In this document: in pieces, positions 1-10,788 of the stretch
How positions within the stretch are numbered: position 1 is the stretch's first letter
Layout: the number at the start of each line of letters is the position of its first letter
DNA from: Blepharisma stoltei
Lineage: Eukaryota; Ciliophora; Heterotrichea; Heterotrichida; Blepharismidae
Direction of reading: 5' to 3'
DNA: 64,000 nt
Assembly: GCA_914767885.1 (NCBI GenBank)
Contig: CAJZBQ010000035.1
Coordinates: forward strand, 62,001 to 126,000
The notes under the pieces: model-generated
What the model was told of the DNA's origin: nothing
Seen by the model: only the letters and a program-made list of their open reading frames with translations
Database searches by the model: none
Translations under genes and position numbers: made by a program

Positions 1-276
1 CGTCTCACCCGGCGCGATGCCGTTGCCCTTGTCGCTCGACTCAGCTCCTGCGCGTGTTCCGCCTAAGGGTCATCCTCCCGTGGGGATGTGCTGAGAGGTA
101 AAAGCCCGAAATCTTGAGTGGACTGAGGAGTGGTTCCTCTGGTTATCCCCAGAGTTAAACCGCTATTGCTGTCCAGAAGTTCCCGAGTAAAAACCTAACC
201 CTATAAATAAAAATTCCATGAGGGAGAGAAAATTAGCAAAGCTAATTTCTCTCGAACCGAATGCCATTTTATTTAT
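1..276 (-). mobile_element. SINE-like element family A, copy 1 (cut by window edge)
   Basis: This copy matches the elements at 2878-3315 and 25100-25489. All share a GC-rich body, a hairpin near 228-255 built from the complementary words gagagaaaatta and taatttctctc, and the end word gccattttattta. The Myb reading frame starts immediately to its right, so the element lies inside that gene. The left end and its flanking repeat are outside the window. Confidence 0.85.
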
Positions 277-1256
277 GGATAATAATTTCACAAAAACTTG
301 AGGAGCGTTACAACGTGAAAGGAAGGTAAGAAATATCTAGAACCGGCAAACAATGCAGAGAACGGTGGCATAACCACATAAATCCTAAAATAATTAAAGA
401 AGCCTGGACAAAAGAAGAAGAGAAAACGCTGTTTGAGTATCAGAGAATATATGGGAATAAGTGATCTGAAATAGCAAGATACCTCCCAGGCAGATCAGAT
501 AATTCAATAAAAAACCAGTTTTACAGTACTGTTAGAAAAAACCTGAGGAGATATAATAAAAGGAGACCACAAAGTGAAAGAATTGTAGGGAATGTTAAGC
601 AAGTTTTGCAAAACCCTACTTATTATGCACTTTTAGCCACAAGTTCAGAAATTTCAAAAGTAAAAGCTTCAAAAAATGAGCAAATAAAACCAGAAATAAA
701 GAAAAATGCTGAAAATTCTCCTTGCAAAGATGAAGTTTCAAATTCTTCAAAAATACCTGAAAATGCCCAAGATGAAACCCCTAATATTTTATGCTCACTT
801 TACGAAGAGCCAAAAGAAAAAGCTCACATTAATAATACTCACCGCTACCAAATAGAAGTTACTAAGTCTGAAGAGGTAAAAACTGAGCCATCCGCTCCTG
901 TCTACAACTTGGCAGACATTCAAGCTGAATTTTTATATAAAAAAACAACAATAGGCATGTTTAAATTCCCTGAAGATTTTCCAATTTGCAACTGAGATAG
1001 CCCAGATCCATTTGAGGGGGTATTTCTGCGAGGGGATTCTTTAGGAGGACTTCAAGAGCCTTGCCAAGACTTACAGCATTCAGACTCTTTACAAAGTTTA
1101 AAGAGATATGACTCATCCTCAGGTTGGAAATCTGATGTAAGTATGGATTTTTTAATGCAGCTTAGGGCATCTAGTTTAAATTCATACACACTTCCACCAT
1201 TTTCTCCGATGGATTCTTTTCAACATATAAACACGAATTCAAGAAACAATAATTAA
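277..1256 (+). CDS. Myb-type DNA-binding protein, 5' end missing
   Basis: Myb-family transcription regulator, expected in the nucleus. The visible frame opens at the end of an R2-like repeat (W-I-I-S-Q-K-L, then GRTGKQCRERWHNH). A second repeat follows (AWTKEEE...NKWSEIARYLPGRS, then SIKNQF), so this is an R2R3-like pair. The middle Trp of the second repeat is written TGA at 463-465. The roughly 220-residue tail is Ser/Asn-rich with acidic patches and no known domain, and contains a further TGA at 994-996; it ends at TAA 1254-1256. A 15-nt intron splits the GRTGKQC motif. The first repeat and start codon lie left of the family A element and beyond the window. The Myb call is firm; the subtype and targets are unknown. 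Confidence 0.88.
326..340 (+). other. 15-nt intron in Myb gene
   Basis: GTAAGAAATATCTAG. Removing it joins GGA-AG to A-ACC and rebuilds the conserved Myb string KGRTGKQCRERW. Confidence 0.93.
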
Positions 1257-1278
1257 TATTATTTGTATTCATTTTAAC

Positions 1279-2594
1279 TTAAACATTACAAGCATATCCT
1301 CCTGCTTCATAATAAGAGCTAATAAGTATTGTGCTATTTTTTCTTATCATGCTTCTGGGATTTTTTATTAAAGTTGATAATTTTTTGTTGTCTGAATTTG
1401 GGTCAATTTCGACGATTCCTCCAGGGAGATTTTTAAAAAAGTGTATTATTTTTGGAGAAACTGCTAAATAAAGTTTGCTATTTTCTTCATCATACTTGAT
1501 TTTCCCGATAATTTCTTTTGTCTTGATTTTGTTTTTTTCAATAAAATTCCCTGTGCTATCTTTTGTGAATTTTTTCAAAAAATACGAACCATCATCGTCT
1601 TTAGAAGAAAAATAATAATTGTCAAATTGGTCTTTGACGATGCCAATTACAGAATTAAATAGTGTGAAATTCATTGGCTGGCAATCAGAATAAGAGTGCT
1701 TAAAAAATGTGCATTCGTAAAGCTGCATAACATTATTTGGCAGATGATTAGAATTGACTAACTCCCTAATCTTTATCGAACTGATCGCTATAGATTGATG
1801 ATGGGATTTTTAAAAAATAAATTAAATCGTTAATTAAAGTACTAGCCACAAGAGATAAAATATGCAATAAATTTTATTAAAATTAGAATTGCGTTGAGCT
1901 ATTATGTCGTATAATTTCTAATACTCATCACTATCAAATAAAGGTAGTTAGATTATAAATTAGGTTTAATTTTCCAATTTTAAGAAAACTTTAACTGAAT
2001 ATTCGATCAAGGATGGAGGATTAAGGAAATATAATTATTTATTGAAATTGGGTATGAGTCAGCCAGATTTTCATTAATAAAATATTTTGTAATATAAAGT
2101 GTATGATCAGACTCTATTAGAAAATCATTAAAAAATCCATTTATCGAGCTGTCAAAGTATATCGAGCCATGATATTTTGCAAACTGTGAATCAATTGTAA
2201 AAATTTCAATTCTCGTCTCCATTTTATTTGCATTGTAATTCAAAACATAAAGCTGGTCAGGTTTAACTAAATATAAAGCAGAAGGATGAAAAGATACTCC
2301 TTCAGGAAAATTTTCAAGCTGAATTTCTTCTAAGTCAACGTTTTCTGATTCTAAATGTTTAATTAAAGCCAGATGTCCAGTATTTTGAGAACTTTCCTTT
2401 AAAAATAAGCTGAAATTATCCTCAGCTACAATAATATTTTGCTGATATGATGCAAAATCAATAAAATAATCATCAGATTTAACTCGTCTGCAATTGTCAG
2501 AATTTTCTGCATCTGTTTCAATAGCTACAGATTTCGGAATGTGAAAAGTAATAATAAAAATTGAAAATAAAAGTAATGAGAGTTTGCTGGCCAT
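1279..2594 (-). CDS. Paraoxonase/arylesterase-like secreted protein
   Basis: 349 residues after removing one IES. A hydrophobic N-terminal stretch (SLLLFSIFIITFHI) is a probable signal peptide, so the protein should be secreted or lumenal. The order of recognisable pieces follows the six-bladed propeller of the paraoxonase family: FPEGVSFHPSALYL, then FFNDFLIESDHTLYIT (family NDI...GTNDHYF region), then HPWSNNV (family LGLAWSYVV), and a C-terminal ILISSYYEAGGYACNV resembling the family end LLIGT...YC. One Trp is TGA. The family Ca-binding residues cannot all be placed by eye, so lactonase activity is only a family expectation. It converges on the Myb gene with a 22-nt gap. Confidence 0.65.
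1736..2001. other. IES, 266 bp, in paraoxonase-like gene
   Basis: TA at both ends (1734-1735 and 2000-2001). Excision to one TA joins HPWSN to NVMQLY in frame; unspliced, the frame stops 6 codons after the left end. Confidence 0.75.
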
Positions 2595-2745
2595 TTTTAT
2601 TAAGGAGTTTAATGGATATCCTATTATTTAGCAATTAATTAATGATAAATTTGCTTATCATAATTATTAGAACAATAATTTATTAATAAAACTAATGTCT
2701 TTTATCTAAATTAATCGATTTTGTTTAGTTATTTAAGATTTTGTT

Positions 2746-4308
2746 TTAATTCGCTTTTCTGACTGTCAGCACATTAATTCCCAAGCACTCTGCAATTTCG
2801 CAAGAAATCGAGTACAAGTAAAAGAATAAATACAACGTCATCGCCCCACAAAGCCCAGCCGCAATCCAAAAGTTTACTTACCTTAACTTAACTTAGTATC
2901 TGGTATTTAAGGTGTCTCGTGCCGCACCCTAATATATAGGGCTATAGCAGACTAGTGACGTCACCGAGCCATCTTGGAATCGCGGTAGTAAGCCCACCAG
3001 CCAAAGCCTTCTATCAAAGCTTCTCCGCCAGTCGCCGCACATCTCACCTGGTGCATTGCCGTTGCCGTTGCCCTGCCCTGACTCAACTCCTGCGCATGTT
3101 CCGCCTTAGGATCATTTTCCCGTGGAGATGTGCTGAGAGGTAAACCCTGAGCCTCTTGATGCACTGAGGAGCAGTTCCTCTGGTTATCCCCAAAGTTAAA
3201 CTGCTATTGCTGTGCAGAAGTTCTCGAGAGAAAACCTAACCCCATAAATAAAATTCCATGAGGAGAGAAAATTAGCAGAGCTAATTTCTCTCGAACCGAA
3301 TGCCATTTTATTTATAATCCAGAAGTTTACAATTTCATAATAATAGCTTGCAATCGCAAACAAAAAGAAAAGTGTAGTATCAAGCCTGAAAATCTTAAAT
3401 TCCACGTTGCAAGTGACCGAAATAATCAATCTGCAGTTTAATAGTCCTCCCAAAGCGCATCCAGCAATTAAAAATAAAAGTGCATAATGCTTATAAGCTT
3501 CACTGAAGTAAAAAATGTAAATTCCCAAATAAACCTGCATTGGAGGAATCAGTAATAAAAATGATTTTAATGTATTGGTTTTGTAGTAGACTGAAGAAGT
3601 AAAGCTTGGTAATCCAATGATAAGGAATCTATATGAAATTTACAATATGATCAAAACACTCACATAAAGGGTATTCAAAGGAATTGCTGAAAATATTTTA
3701 TTATCCCAAAATTCAGTCCCAGAAAAATAGCTAACCAGCATTATTCCTATTGATAAAAAGTTAAACTCGTCAGCTCCCAAGCCTCCTACCTGGAGTTTCA
3801 TTATTCCGCAGTAATACTCTTCCCAAAAAGTAAAAAAGCAAGGCAATTGCATAAAAACCAAAAGGGTTGGAATCATTATTGAATCGTGAAAATTCAAAGC
3901 TTGGACTAACAATAAGCCAATCGAAAGGGCATTAACGCTGGCATCTAATCCGTGATCCAACAACTGGCCAAGTGGTGAACTGACCCCAAGTCTTCTTGCT
4001 TGTTTTCCGTCAAGGTTATCTAATAAGCTGTAAATAAAAATCCCGATAGCTCCAATCAGCATTGTATCCGGAGGCACAGTTGCACTAAACAGCAAATCAT
4101 TATGCCCAATAGCATAGAAACATGCGAACATAATGGAAACTGTGGACAAAATTGTTATAAGGTTAGGTGCAAGCCAATCTGGCAGAAAGTTTGAGCAAGG
4201 AGTCCATAATGCTCTATTGAGAAAGTTCATAAAAGTTGAGTACTCAGAACTGCAGTATTTGTGCTTGCTCAGATTTTCGACTGCTTCTGTAGTTAGATAG
4301 CCCATCAC
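2746..4308 (-). CDS. Ethanolamine/cholinephosphotransferase (CDP-alcohol phosphotransferase)
   Basis: Transfers phosphoethanolamine or phosphocholine from the CDP-alcohol to diacylglycerol in the ER membrane, the last Kennedy-pathway step. The signature D-G-x2-A-R-x8-G-x3-D-x3-D is complete (LDGKQARRLGVSS, then GQLLDHGLD). Several hydrophobic segments follow, and the length (364 residues after editing) fits eukaryotic EPT/CPT. The gene is broken by a 15-nt intron and by a family A element inside the last quarter. Past the element the frame resumes as VNFWIAAGLCGAMTL and ends VLTVRKAN. Ethanolamine versus choline specificity cannot be told. There are two adjacent ATGs at the start; the first was taken. 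Confidence 0.92.
2878..3315 (-). mobile_element. SINE-like element family A, copy 2
   Basis: 438 bp flanked by 15-bp direct repeats with one mismatch: aatccaaaagtttac at 2863-2877 and aatccagaagtttac at 3316-3330. The 3' tail, on the minus strand, is a TAAGT-type tandem. Removing the element and one repeat rejoins the phosphotransferase frame exactly. Confidence 0.93.
3629..3643 (-). other. 15-nt intron in phosphotransferase gene
   Basis: On the minus strand it reads GTAAATTTCATATAG. Removal joins YVSVLII to LFLIIGLPSF; read through, it gives an in-frame TAA. Confidence 0.9.
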
Positions 4309-4513
4309 TTATTATTGATTATAAAGGTTCTGACCCATTAATTTTAGTAATACAATATGATGTCATTATATTGAGGTTTAGGCAGGATTTTTTTTAATCC
4401 AAGGACATTTATGTTGATAAACAGCTAATTTTATATAAGTAAAGTCCTTTGTTCAGCTTTAGGCAATATATATTTATAGTGCATTGAATTGCTTATATAC
4501 CTCGATTATTCAA

Positions 4514-5010
4514 CACAAATAAAATGGCGACGACACCGACCCGTCCTCTCCCGGAACTGAGGCGAGATTGGGGACCTTGCTGCGGCCTGAAGCCAATCCG
4601 CCCAGGGAAAGGTCTGGAATGGGTACTGGTAGTTTGTGTCCGGCTAGGTTTCCCTCCCAGTCCAGCAACGACGATCCTAGGGTCGTCCCGATAGGACACG
4701 GGGCAAAAAGGGTTTTTCCTCTAGGGACCGCTAGTACCAATTTGGAGGGCATGGCAGGAGCCGATAAGAGCTAAGGAGTTAATCCTTAGCTCTAACCCTA
4801 GTCTGGCGACGTGAAGCACGGTGACCCAGTCCGCCTACTTCCGAGATAGCATGACCAAGCCCCATGACCGGAAGGAGCTGAGTGGTAGCCTGTGGCACTT
4901 AGGTGCACACTGGGAGCAGGGCAAGGAAAGCAAGCGAGGCGTCCAAAAGGCGGAAGAAAAGGACCTTCGGTCGTGCCGGGAGCTACTCTATAAATTTAAC
5001 TAAGACTAAG
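4514..5010 (+). mobile_element. SINE-like element family B
   Basis: 497 bp between perfect 15-bp direct repeats acctcgattattcaa (4499-4513 and 5011-5025). It starts acaaataaaatggc, like the 5' start of family A, and ends in an AT-rich tail ttaactaagactaag. GC-rich body. It occupies the intergenic space between the phosphotransferase and epsilon-tubulin. The rest of 4309-5231 is AT-rich with no gene seen. Confidence 0.9.
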
Positions 5011-5231
5011 ACCTCGATTATTCAATTAAATAAAATCATGGAGAAATAATTACGTTACTAAAGTATTTATATGCACATAAATATGAGTTACAAACATCTA
5101 TACGAGATTTATTAAAAACCAGTCTTGCTAAAAATAATTATAAATCCTAAAAATGTTATCTACAAGCCATAAATTTATAACCCACACTTTTTACAATATC
5201 ATTATAAAATCTTCTAATTTTAAATTAAAAA

Positions 5232-7663
5232 ATGCCTCGAGAACTCATCACCGTACAGGTCGGACAATGTGGCAACCAAATGGCATGGCGATTTTGAGAC
5301 CTTGCCCTCCGAGAGCACGCCCAATACAACAAATCTGGAATTTTCGATGAGCCTATGTCAAGCTTCTTCCGAAATGTGGATCCCCAATACGCAAATCCTC
5401 AAAATATCCCTGTAGGCCAGCCTATAAATACCTTGAAAGCCAGATCTGTTGTAATTGATATGGAAGAAGGTGTTTTAAACCAACTTCTTCGCAGTGACCT
5501 TGGAGAGCTATTTGATAGTCGCCAATTTATAATGGATGTCTCTGGAGCAGGGAACAATTGGGCTCATGGGTTTTACGAATATGGCTCAAAATACGAAAAT
5601 ATTATCATTGACCAAGTAAGAAGGGTTGCAGAACAATGTGACAGCTTACAGAGCTTTTTTTTGATGCATAGTATGGGTGGAGGAACTGGAAGTGGAGTTG
5701 GGACAAGGACTTTGGGGATTTTAGCTGATAATTTTCCTGAAATTTTTAGATTTTCGACTGTGGTTTACCCTGAAAATGATGTGGTGACTGGGCCTTATAA
5801 TGCAGTTTTAGCTATGAATGAGCTGACAGAGCATGCCGACTGTGTGCTGCCAATTGATAATCAAGCATTAATGGACATTTTATATAACATTGAGAATTCT
5901 AGCTCACCCCTCTTAAATCGGAACAAATTTAGGTAAAAATACTATTTTTTGGGAACTTTAACCCCTTAAATTGAACAGAATTTTGTTTCTCAATTATAGG
6001 TGAAAATACTTATTTTTATAAAATTAGTTTAATAGTGCAAATAAAATATATTTTAAATAAATAGATTAATTTTTGAATTAATTCTTCATAAAATAATTAA
6101 AATCCAAAAGCATTGCACTCAATTAATTTATGAAATTTATTTATTGATAAATTTTAAATAAAAAAATTAACCCCTTTTAAATGGAGCCGAATTTTTTTTT
6201 AGTTTAAATGGGGAGTAAAAGGAAAGAAAAAGGAGTAAAAACAGAAATTACAGATTTAGGAGAATCAAAAGTACAGTCTTTTACAAAAATGAATAATATT
6301 ATTGCACATATGCTGAATAATTTGACGTGCTCAATGAGATTTGAAGGAATGTTAAATGTCGATCTTAATGAAATTACTATGAATTTGGTTCCTTTTCCAA
6401 AAATGCAGTATTTAATATCAAGCATTTCGCCGTTGTACTCTATTTTAGATGTAAAAATGGAGCCAAGGAGGCTTGATCAAATTTTTTCTGATGTAATTGA
6501 TAGGGATTTTCAGTTATATTTTATTGATTTAAATATACTGAAATATTGAAAAAATAGGGTGTTAGGGTGTTAAGATGTTATTTTTTGGAAAAAGGAATAT
6601 TAAAAGTCGACCCAAGACATTCAACTTATTTAGCTTGTGGACTGATCCTAAGAGGAGACGCCAAAATAGCAGACATTCATAGAAATGTAAACAGGATTAA
6701 GCCTGATATGAGAATGATTAACTGGAATCAAGAAGGCTTTAAAATTGGCCTCTGCAATGAGCCTCCTGTAGGAATGCCTTACTCTTTACTATGCTTATCC
6801 AATAATTCCTCCTTAACTTAACTTACTAAAGGTCGCGGTGTACCTTATTGGTTGCGAAGTCGCCAGGATCCCACCAGGAGATTCATCCTATGCAACGAGC
6901 TGTCGAGGGCATGAACGGCGAGTTGCCTTTCCGGCAAATTAGCTCGAACGGTTTCTCCTTCCTACTTAGGCTCTGATACCATGGACACCCGAAGTTTTCT
7001 TGCTGCATGTCCTCTCCTCGCATTGACGACTTTAGTGTTGAGTGGGTAGGCTAGGACTCCAGCGGCTTTGCTTGAGACTATGGGAAACGAAATTGCCCGC
7101 ACAAAAATCCCAAAAATGGAAATTCTGGTTGACTTTCAGCTCAAAAGAAAACTTTTAGCTCAGGTCGTAACTCCTGATTTCACGCTGGCGAATTTCCTGA
7201 TTGGTTTAGGCGTTTCCAGTAAGCCTTATGGGCTTCCCCTTTCCAACTCAAAGTTCCCTTTTCCCTCTAAAACCTTACCTTGAAAGCGAACTAGGGGTAG
7301 GCTCTAAACACCTCTGGAATTGCTTATCTAGCGCCTGCTATCCATTTATAGTTATTAAAACCTTGCCGAATATAATTAATATGAGACAGAGGCTGCATGT
7401 CCTTCTGGCCTTGCCCAAGTCGAGACGTTATATTTAATTATCCTGATAATTCTGCCATAAAAAATCAATTCGGAGCATTAAAGCAGAAATTTTTAAAGCT
7501 ATATAAAAGGAAAGCTAATGTTCACCATTATACAAATTTTATGGAAGCAGCGCATTTTGATGAAGCCTTAAGGAGTTTAGATGACTTAATAGGCCGCTAT
7601 GAAGAAATTGACATTCCTAAAGAAGAAGCCCCGATTAACAGAATAAGACCTCTTGTAGCTTAA
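5232..7663 (+). CDS. TUBE1: Epsilon-tubulin
   Basis: Tubulin-superfamily GTPase of centrioles and basal bodies, needed for triplet microtubules. The start is PRELITVQVGQCGNQM, followed by ALREH and SSFFRNVD, which is the epsilon and not the alpha or beta pattern. The GTP-binding loop is present as MGGGTGSGVGTR, then NDVVTGPYN and ADCVLPIDNQ. The C-terminal half has NLVPFPKMQYL, RRLDQIFSD, SWNQEG-like NWNQEGFK and a YKRKA helix. Three insertions must be removed: two IESs and a SINE-like element. The result is 462 residues against about 475 in animals. One Trp (RFWDL) is TGA. It converges on the cyclin gene with a 10-nt gap. Confidence 0.96.
5902..6217. mobile_element. IES, 316 bp, C-rich MITE family 2, in epsilon-tubulin
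   Basis: TA at 5900-5901 and 6216-6217. Ends are tcacccctcttaaat on the left and ttaaatggggagta on the right, inverted relatives of the ends at 50802-51580. Excision joins YNIENS to KRKEKGVK. Confidence 0.85.
6515..6597. other. IES, 83 bp, in epsilon-tubulin
   Basis: Bounded by TAT on both sides (6515-6517, 6598-6600). Excision restores RDFQLLKVDPRHS, which matches the conserved epsilon-tubulin sequence; read through, it gives two stops. Confidence 0.88.
6813..7437 (-). mobile_element. SINE-like element family G, copy 1, in epsilon-tubulin
   Basis: 625 bp, GC-rich, starting on the left with the tail ttaacttaactta. It shares blocks with the elements at 21654, 31697 and 59192, such as actcctg followed by cctgattgg. 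The flanking repeat is diverged: ttatccaataattcc at 6795-6809 and ttatcctgataattc at 7438-7452. Removal restores LCLSNNSSIKNQF. Confidence 0.82.
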
Positions 7664-7673
7664 TAAAGATTAA

Positions 7674-8550
7674 TTAAAGAGTTTTAAAGAGAGACTCACT
7701 GTGTTTTTCCCTCAATAAAGCTTCAGCGTGGCCTGCATTTTTTTGAAGCCTTCTTACGGTGTCTACGTCTAAAGGTTTTAATGGGAAGCTTCGTTTGTCT
7801 CTTTCTGAGTAAGTTCTTAACACAAAATAATATTTTGCGTATTCGCTATTTTTTATACCGACATTGTAGTCAATTAAGCTTAAAAACGTCATTTCCATTG
7901 CATTTAGCTCTTTTAGGGTTATTATGCTAAATACTTGGGCAAAATGGACATTTTCATAGGACTCGTCATCCCAAATTTTGCTTGCTAAAATCAAGCAAAA
8001 TAATAATTTTATGATGAATTATAATAAGCTGCTTATATTAAAAATAAATTTTCTATAAAAAAGGATAGATTCCCTTGTTTTTATAATAAAAAATTATTAT
8101 TAATAGAATAATAAATTTTTTCCAATTCATTTCAGTAATATAAATCCCAGTCTTTTCAATTAATCTTTCCATATATATCAAGCATATAATTGAGCACTCT
8201 TTTTCCATCTTGCTCCTCACAATCACATTTCTCGATAAATTATAAATTTCATTTTCTTCTGGCTCTACCCCAGGATATGCATTATGGTCATCAAAATTTT
8301 CTTTAAAAATCTCTTGGATACTCTTAGGAACGGCTACTTCGCCTGCATCTTTAAATGGGGAGTTTTCATTACTTTCTTCAGCAATTTCTTGTAAATCTGA
8401 ATATCTCACTACTGAATCCTGGCTGTAATCTAATGATGATCCTATAGAAGAGCTGAAATTTGAAGAAACTATAGAGTTTTTTGACCTTAAAGATTCAGGC
8501 ATATTGCTGCTATCTTCAAAAAAATCAGGCAAAGACGCTATCTCCTTCAA
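7674..8550 (-). CDS. Cyclin Y / PHO80-type cyclin
   Basis: Regulatory subunit of a cyclin-dependent kinase. The cyclin box reads IICLIYMERLIEKTG, NWKKFII, then ILASKIWDDESYENVHFAQ, FSIITLKELNAMEMTFLSLIDYNV and YAKYYF. This order and spacing are those of cyclin Y and fungal PHO80/PCL cyclins. The N-terminal 90 residues are Ser-rich and unconserved. Length is 257 residues after removing one IES between KKFIIL and CLILASK. Without removal the frame stops soon after KNKGIYPFL. It lies 24 nt downstream of the SAM gene on the same strand. The exact IES ends are uncertain by a few bases because the surroundings are TTATTA-rich. Confidence 0.85.
8003..8105. other. IES, about 103 bp, in cyclin gene
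   Basis: The most likely TA pair is 8001-8002 with 8104-8105. This choice keeps frame and joins NWKKFIIL to FCLILASKIWDD. Neighbouring TAs are possible. Confidence 0.6.
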
Positions 8551-8574
8551 TTAATAATAATTTTATTAATTTTC

Positions 8575-10268
8575 TTATTTTTTTTTATTATAATTTAATT
8601 GATAATATCAAACATGACGGATTAATGATATTTTTAAACTAGGTTCCTGTACACGATTTTTTTCGACCTCCATACCATGCTTTACCAGTTTTACCACCGC
8701 TTTACTAACTCCCCCCCCCCCTCCGTGAGTGAACAAAACCATTAGAAAAATCGCATTTTTTTGCCCAAAAACCCACCCTGTGAGTGAACAAAAATTTTTT
8801 TAATACAAAAATTTTTTATGGAAAAAAATTTTGATATATAAATGATAATTAATATAATGAAATCTAGAGCTAATTCTGTTTAATTTTAAATGAATTGCAT
8901 TTTAAAACATAAATTTTATAAATTAAATTAATATTTGCTTTCAAATTTTTGCAAATTAGATTTTTTTTTAATTTCAAAAAAAAAAATTGTTTAGAAAATT
9001 TATAAAAAATTTTTTAGAAAATTTATATATAAATTTTTTTAAAAAAAAAATTAACCCCCTTCCGTGAGTGAACAAAATTTTTTTGTTCACTCACGGAGGG
9101 GGGGGAGTAAGCGATCTGCACATTTCTTCTATATCTATATGATGAAGAGTGGACCTAATCTTCGCCGAGTCATATGAAACCCCCACTTCATCATTTCTTT
9201 TTTCGATTTCTGGAAGTGGCTCAAATGGATCAAAGGATTTTACTGCTGCTTTTGGGCTCTCTTTTTGCTTTTTTTCTAATTCTAACTTTAATTCTTCAAT
9301 TCTAGATAGAGATATCATATACGTTATAATTGCGGGAGCTCTTAACACCTTTAGCTGGGAGACCAGGACTTTGTGGAAGGGAGGGTGCGTTCGGCGATGG
9401 CTATCCTGCAAGGTTTTATAGAAGGGCAACCCAAGCGAGACGCGCGGCACAGTGACCATCCAACAACACTTCAACTAGTATGCGAGCCCATTTCTGGAGA
9501 GTGTAGCATGACAAATAGCAGTTAGTTAGGAAAGAAAGCGGAAAATACCCTATGAGGCATCACAGGGAGCTTTTCTGCAATCTTAAATAAGAATTAAGAC
9601 AGAGCCATCTCCAACTCCTTTTGAATCCTTATTTTTTCTTCATCAGTCGAGCTTGGCTCAGTTGTGTCACTTCCAATTGATTTCTCTCGGCTAACCATAT
9701 TTAATGCGTCGTCTCTATAAAGTTCTGAGCCACTCTGTATGTCAAGATTTTTGAATTTTTCTAGAATATGGTTATATCGAGATGCGTCCTCAGGGACTGA
9801 ATGCTTAGGAGATACCTTTGGGTGGGCCCCAGAAGACGGTCTCCTTGTTCTTTCCTTGCTTTGTGAGCTTAAAGAGTTGCTTCTCCTTGTATTTTGTTCT
9901 GGCCGTGGCTGGAACTGCCTTAATAATTCAAATAAACTTTCAAATTTAGATTTGTGTCCTGGCATTATATGTAGGTGATTATACAAGTTTTCTTTTCCTT
10001 CTGGCTTTAAATTGGCTAATGCTGAAATATTGTGCTCGTAGCCCATTTCACAGAGTTTTTTAAAGTACTGCTGAAGATGGAAACTTTTAAGGATGCTATT
10101 TAATGAAGAATCAAGCTCGCTTTCTTCTTGGGATGAAGATGAATTCAGATGAGGGTCATTAGTTATAGCAGAATTTGGGTACCGGATGGTAGGTCTTGCG
10201 GTTTTGACTTTATTGTTGTGGATCTTTTTTTGTAAGTCAATCTCCCATTTTTGCATATTGTTTTTCAT
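8575..10268 (-). CDS. SAM-domain protein with coiled coil
   Basis: 332 residues after removing a SINE-like element and a MITE. Residues about 60-120 form a SAM-like helical bundle (SILKSFHLQQYFKKL, MGYEHNISALANL, KPEGKENLYNHLHI, KFESLFELLRQ). A Ser/Arg-rich linker follows, then a charged helix EEKIRIQKELEMALSRIEELK that is probably a coiled coil. SAM domains mediate protein-protein assembly, often in cytoskeletal or kinase scaffolds; no catalytic domain is visible. The far C-terminus (after VQEPSLK) is AT-rich and could be a read-through, so the stop at 8575-8577 is the least certain part. Confidence 0.65.
8709..9110. mobile_element. IES, 402 bp, C-rich MITE family 1 copy, in SAM gene
   Basis: TAA on each side (8706-8708, 9108-9110). 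Ends ctcccccc and ggggggag; the right end carries a hairpin made of gtgagtgaaca and tgttcactcac. Excision joins EEMCRSL to SKAVVKLV. Confidence 0.88.
9312..9596 (+). mobile_element. SINE-like element family C, copy 1, in SAM gene
   Basis: 285 bp, homologous to the 3' part of the element at 15849-16322 and so apparently 5'-truncated. It has 8-bp flanking repeats agatagag (9304-9311) and agacagag (9597-9604). Removal joins ELEMALS to RIEELKLELE inside one helix. Confidence 0.8.
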
Positions 10269-10788
10269 TATTATCAGTTTCCTGAAAGAGTTGGGTTGAT
10301 ATATAGTGAATTATATAAAAATTATACTTTTTATATTAATTATAGAGGATTGGGTAGCTAAAGTAATAAGCAAAATAAAGTATTTTTGCCCAGCAAGCTC
10401 TCTTACTTTATGTGTGAGGATACTTTTAACATATTAAACTATTCGCACATGACTGATCTGAAATCGGTTAAAAAGCACACGCTAAAATTGAATTTTTTTA
10501 GGATTTTAGCGCTGAAAACCCAGCATTTTCTCTTTTTAAGCCCATAAATACGAGCAATTAAAATCTAGATCATAATCATAACCTCCCATAGCTAGCATAA
10601 ACAGCCTAAATTGGATTTTCATTGAAATAACCACTCGCACATAACTTATCCGATATAGGCCAAAGATAATACATCGAGTTTGCAGATTTGAAATTTGTGA
10701 AGACGATATTCTCAATTTAAATGCTAGCAATAAAATTTAGAATAATTGTATATTTTTATCATTAAAATTTTTCACAATTAATCTAATT
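10269..10788. other. Intergenic, no gene seen
   Basis: AT-rich. It contains an imperfect direct repeat, tcgcacatgactgatctga near 10442 and tcgcacataacttatccga near 10634, of unknown meaning. Otherwise nothing is recognised. Confidence 0.4.

Noticed and set aside
2630..2745. Searched for tRNA cloverleafs here and in the GC-rich elements
   Set aside because: No matching acceptor and T-arm pair found by eye; the ggttcgaga word in family A is B-box-like but its arm does not fold as tRNA.
2955..3164. Overlapping 62- and 67-codon frames on opposite strands
   Set aside because: Inside the family A element; no equivalent frame in the other two copies.
4568..4774. Open frames on both strands inside 4493-5003
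   Set aside because: They lie entirely within a SINE-like element flanked by perfect 15-bp repeats; GC-rich DNA gives open frames by chance.
6813..7437. Considered as a large intron of epsilon-tubulin
   Set aside because: It lacks GT-AG ends, is repeated elsewhere in both orientations and has flanking duplications; all supported introns are 15 nt.
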